Source: Spirochaetota bacterium (GTDB lineage: Bacteria > Spirochaetota > Spirochaetia > Treponematales > UBA12059). Taken from it: a stretch of 64,000 bases of DNA. This document shows positions 62,446-64,000 of this stretch, in pieces. Where the stretch lies: contig JAPLSN010000013.1 of assembly GCA_026398615.1 (NCBI GenBank), positions 1 through 64,000 on the forward strand. Direction: 5' to 3'. The number at the start of each line of letters is the position of its first letter. Positions within the stretch are counted from its first letter, which is position 1. The translations under genes and the position numbers were made by a program. The notes below the pieces were generated by a model. It searched no databases, had not been told where the DNA came from, and saw only the letters and a list, made by a program, of their open reading frames with translations.

Positions 62446-62475
62446 CCGTCCCGCCTCCGCGCGGGACGGTTTTTT
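62446..62475 (+). terminator. Intrinsic terminator
   Basis: CCGTCCCGC (62446-62454) pairs with GCGGGACGG (62461-62469) around a 6-base loop, followed by six Ts (62470-62475). Confidence 0.85.
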
Positions 62476-62560
62476 CAATTGGCGGATCATGAGGAGGGGA
62501 GTTCCGCAAAACCGATGCATCCTTCATGTCTGGCCAACGGGCAACAAATATCGATTTCCC

Positions 62561-62589
62561 TTGACGGAGGCCGGAAACGATCCTATACA
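62561..62589 (+). promoter_or_regulatory. Sigma-70-type promoter for kdd
   Basis: TTGACG (62561-62566), 17 bases, TATACA (62584-62589; TACAAT at 62586-62591 is also a good -10). The leader to ATG 62675 is about 80 bases and ends in AAGGAGG (62663-62669). Confidence 0.7.
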
Positions 62590-62674
62590 ATGGTATTCTT
62601 TCATGAATTATTCCCCGGGCGCACCATGCCCGGGCAACGCACCGCGCAATGCCGCGAATTCTAAGGAGGTTTTC

Positions 62675-63715
62675 ATGGCTCTTGGCAACAAATACGGGAC
62701 GCACCGCGTCATCGAACCGGTCGGCGCCCTGCCGCAGACCGCCCAGCGGCTCAACAACGACATGTCCGTCGTCTACGACAACGAGATCCTGCTCGACGTG
62801 ATCGCGCTCAATATCGACTCGGCCAGCTTCACGCAGATCGAGGAAGAAGCCAAGGGCGATATCGAGAAGATCAAGGCCACGATCATGGGCATCGTCGCGG
62901 CGCGCGGCAAGCAGCAGAACCCGGTGACCGGTTCCGGCGGCATGCTCATCGGCAAGGTGGCCAAGATCGGCTCCGCACTCAGGGACCGCGACCTGAAAGT
63001 CGGCGACAAGATCGCATCCCTCGTATCGCTTTCCCTCACCCCGCTCAAGATCAACAAGATCCTCAAGGTCCACCCGGAAATAGACCGCCTCGAGGTCGAA
63101 GCCCAGGCCATCCTCTTCGAGTCCGGCATCTACGCCAAGCTCCCGACCGACATGGACGAAGGGCTCGCCCTGGCCGCGCTCGACGTGGCCGGCGCTCCCG
63201 CCCAGGCCGCCAAGCTCGTCAGGCCGGGCATGTCCGTCCTGATCCTGGGCGCCGGCGGCAAGAGCGGCATCCTCTGCTGCTACGAAGCCATGAAACGCGT
63301 CGGCCCGACCGGCCGCGTCATCGCCAACATCCACTCCGAGCGTTCGCGCAAGACCCTCCAGGACCTTCACCTGGCCCACGACATCATCGTGGCCGACGCG
63401 ACCAAGCCCCTCGACATCCTGGACGCCACCCTCAAGGCCAACCATGGCAAGGAAGTGGATCTCTGCATCAACTGCGTGAACATCCAGGGCACCGAGATGG
63501 CGTCCATCCTGCCCGTCCGCGACGACGGCACCGTCTATTTCTTCTCCATGGCCACGAGCTTCACCCGCGCCGCCCTCGGCGCCGAAGGCATCGGCAAGGA
63601 CGTGAACATGATCATCGGCAACGGCTATACCAAGGACCATGCCGAGATCACCCTCTGGGAGCTCCGTGAGAATCCCGCGCTCCGAAAGCTCTTCGAAGAA
63701 CAGTACGTGAAGTGA
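62675..63715 (+). CDS. kdd: L-erythro-3,5-diaminohexanoate dehydrogenase
   Basis: 346 residues. Converts L-erythro-3,5-diaminohexanoate to 5-amino-3-oxohexanoate with NAD, a step of lysine fermentation to acetate and butyrate. GNKYGTHRVIEPVGALPQTA is the N-terminus; the Rossmann fingerprint is ILGAGGKSGILCCYEAMKRV (about 190-209); GKQQNPVTGSGGMLIGKVAK and the C-terminal LWELRENPALRKLFEEQYVK are conserved. AAGGAGG precedes ATG 62675. kamA, kamD and kamE, its partners, are not in the window but could lie to the right. Confidence 0.93.
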   Translation: MALGNKYGTHRVIEPVGALPQTAQRLNNDMSVVYDNEILLDVIALNIDSASFTQIEEEAKGDIEKIKATIMGIVAARGKQQNPVTGSGGMLIGKVAKIGSALRDRDLKVGDKIASLVSLSLTPLKINKILKVHPEIDRLEVEAQAILFESGIYAKLPTDMDEGLALAALDVAGAPAQAAKLVRPGMSVLILGAGGKSGILCCYEAMKRVGPTGRVIANIHSERSRKTLQDLHLAHDIIVADATKPLDILDATLKANHGKEVDLCINCVNIQGTEMASILPVRDDGTVYFFSMATSFTRAALGAEGIGKDVNMIIGNGYTKDHAEITLWELRENPALRKLFEEQYVK

Positions 63716-64000
63716 TGGAATGGCGGCGCGCAGGCCGGGGAACATCCCGGAGCCGCGCCGCGCGGGTCGGACTAAGGAAGACGGCGAGCCGTGTGGCGTC
63801 CGGAAGGGCTCCAGCGGCGGGGGCAGTCCGCTTTCCAACCCGGGGCCGCCGCCAGGCGGATCCGCCCGGATTCAGCCCGAACTACCATAACGTGAGCGGC
63901 GGACGCCTGAAAAGCGCCGCCTTTCACCCCGGGGGCTCCCCGTCCCCGGCGCGGCGAGTTTCCGCGGCCAGCGTCATGCAGCCATTCCGGCCGCCTGACG
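63716..64000. other. Right-edge stretch without a supported gene
   Basis: 285 very GC-rich bases. A frame starting at ATG 63715 (overlapping the kdd stop) stays open to the edge for 95 codons, but it is mostly Arg, Gly, Ala, Ser and Pro and shows no domain. Several short GC hairpins exist (for example around 63735-63753 and 63888-63925). A gene or leader may begin beyond the edge. Confidence 0.5.

Noticed and set aside
63880-63925. Integron attC-like hairpin near the right edge
   Set aside because: The stem has a bulged base, but the flanking core sites do not match the attC consensus, and no integrase or second site is seen.
63750-63990. Cobalamin-riboswitch-like segment on the minus strand
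   Set aside because: One stretch resembles the CTGCCCCCGC block, but the other conserved boxes are absent and transcription would run antisense into kdd.
1-64000. tRNA, rRNA, CRISPR, transposase or prophage genes
   Set aside because: None was recognised on either strand by reading; a covariance-model search would be needed to exclude a tRNA.

Overview
The window looks like chromosomal DNA of a free-living, GC-rich spirochaete (Treponema/Spirochaeta-like). This placement is an inference from four things. The ribosomal S10-spc-alpha cluster runs from secY straight to rpmJ, without adk, map or infA. There are several PEGA-domain and FecR-type envelope proteins. The retroelement resembles the treponemal TvpA-type diversity-generating retroelement. 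Lysine fermentation is suggested by kdd. No rRNA or tRNA gene, CRISPR array or transposase was recognised.

Layout. 1-2919 (+): a diversity-generating retroelement (DGR). It consists of a 5'-truncated PEGA/lectin-fold target gene with a 3' variable repeat, a hairpin, avd, the template repeat, an attenuator-like set of inverted repeats, and the reverse transcriptase. 3314-6453: glmS (-), divergent from a split chromate transporter pair (+). 6536-10772: a response regulator-PAS-GGDEF-EAL protein, TatD-type nuclease, TcdA, and a cyclic-nucleotide-binding protein (-). 10842-14335: a B12-binding/radical SAM protein (-), divergent from a membrane protein and an HD protein (+). 14403-20374 (-): recG, a lipoprotein and a large anchored protein. 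20523-27260: M32 carboxypeptidase and a membrane protein (+), a basic protein and a TSUP transporter (-), an HD phosphohydrolase and ferritin (+). 27432-34679: murB (-), divergent from cysS, then an ECF sigma/anti-sigma operon with two envelope proteins, then glyA. 34805-35530: a methyltransferase.

35646-49954 (+): one long ribosomal cluster with a candidate promoter, rpsJ through secY, rpmJ, rpsM, rpsK, rpsD, rpoA and rplQ, a 56-residue zinc-ribbon protein, and a terminator. 50000-64000: rarD, hutI (-), a large transglutaminase-like/TPR protein (-), a FecR-domain protein (+), a probable PPi-type PEP carboxykinase (-), a PEGA-repeat protein (-), a small outer-membrane-like protein (+), and kdd (+). 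The last 285 bases hold no convincing gene.

The most striking system is the DGR. Template and variable repeats can be aligned base by base: about 24 substitutions are visible and every one is at a template adenine. The current variable repeat carries a TAG stop made from a template AAG codon, so this allele is truncated by its own mutagenesis. Between template and reverse transcriptase lie four mutually complementary arms ending in a T7 run, an arrangement that could act as an attenuator dividing template RNA from RT mRNA. A second recurrent observation is promoters placed so close to the ATG (chrA, the REC-GGDEF-EAL gene, the radical SAM gene, rarD) that the messages would be nearly leaderless.
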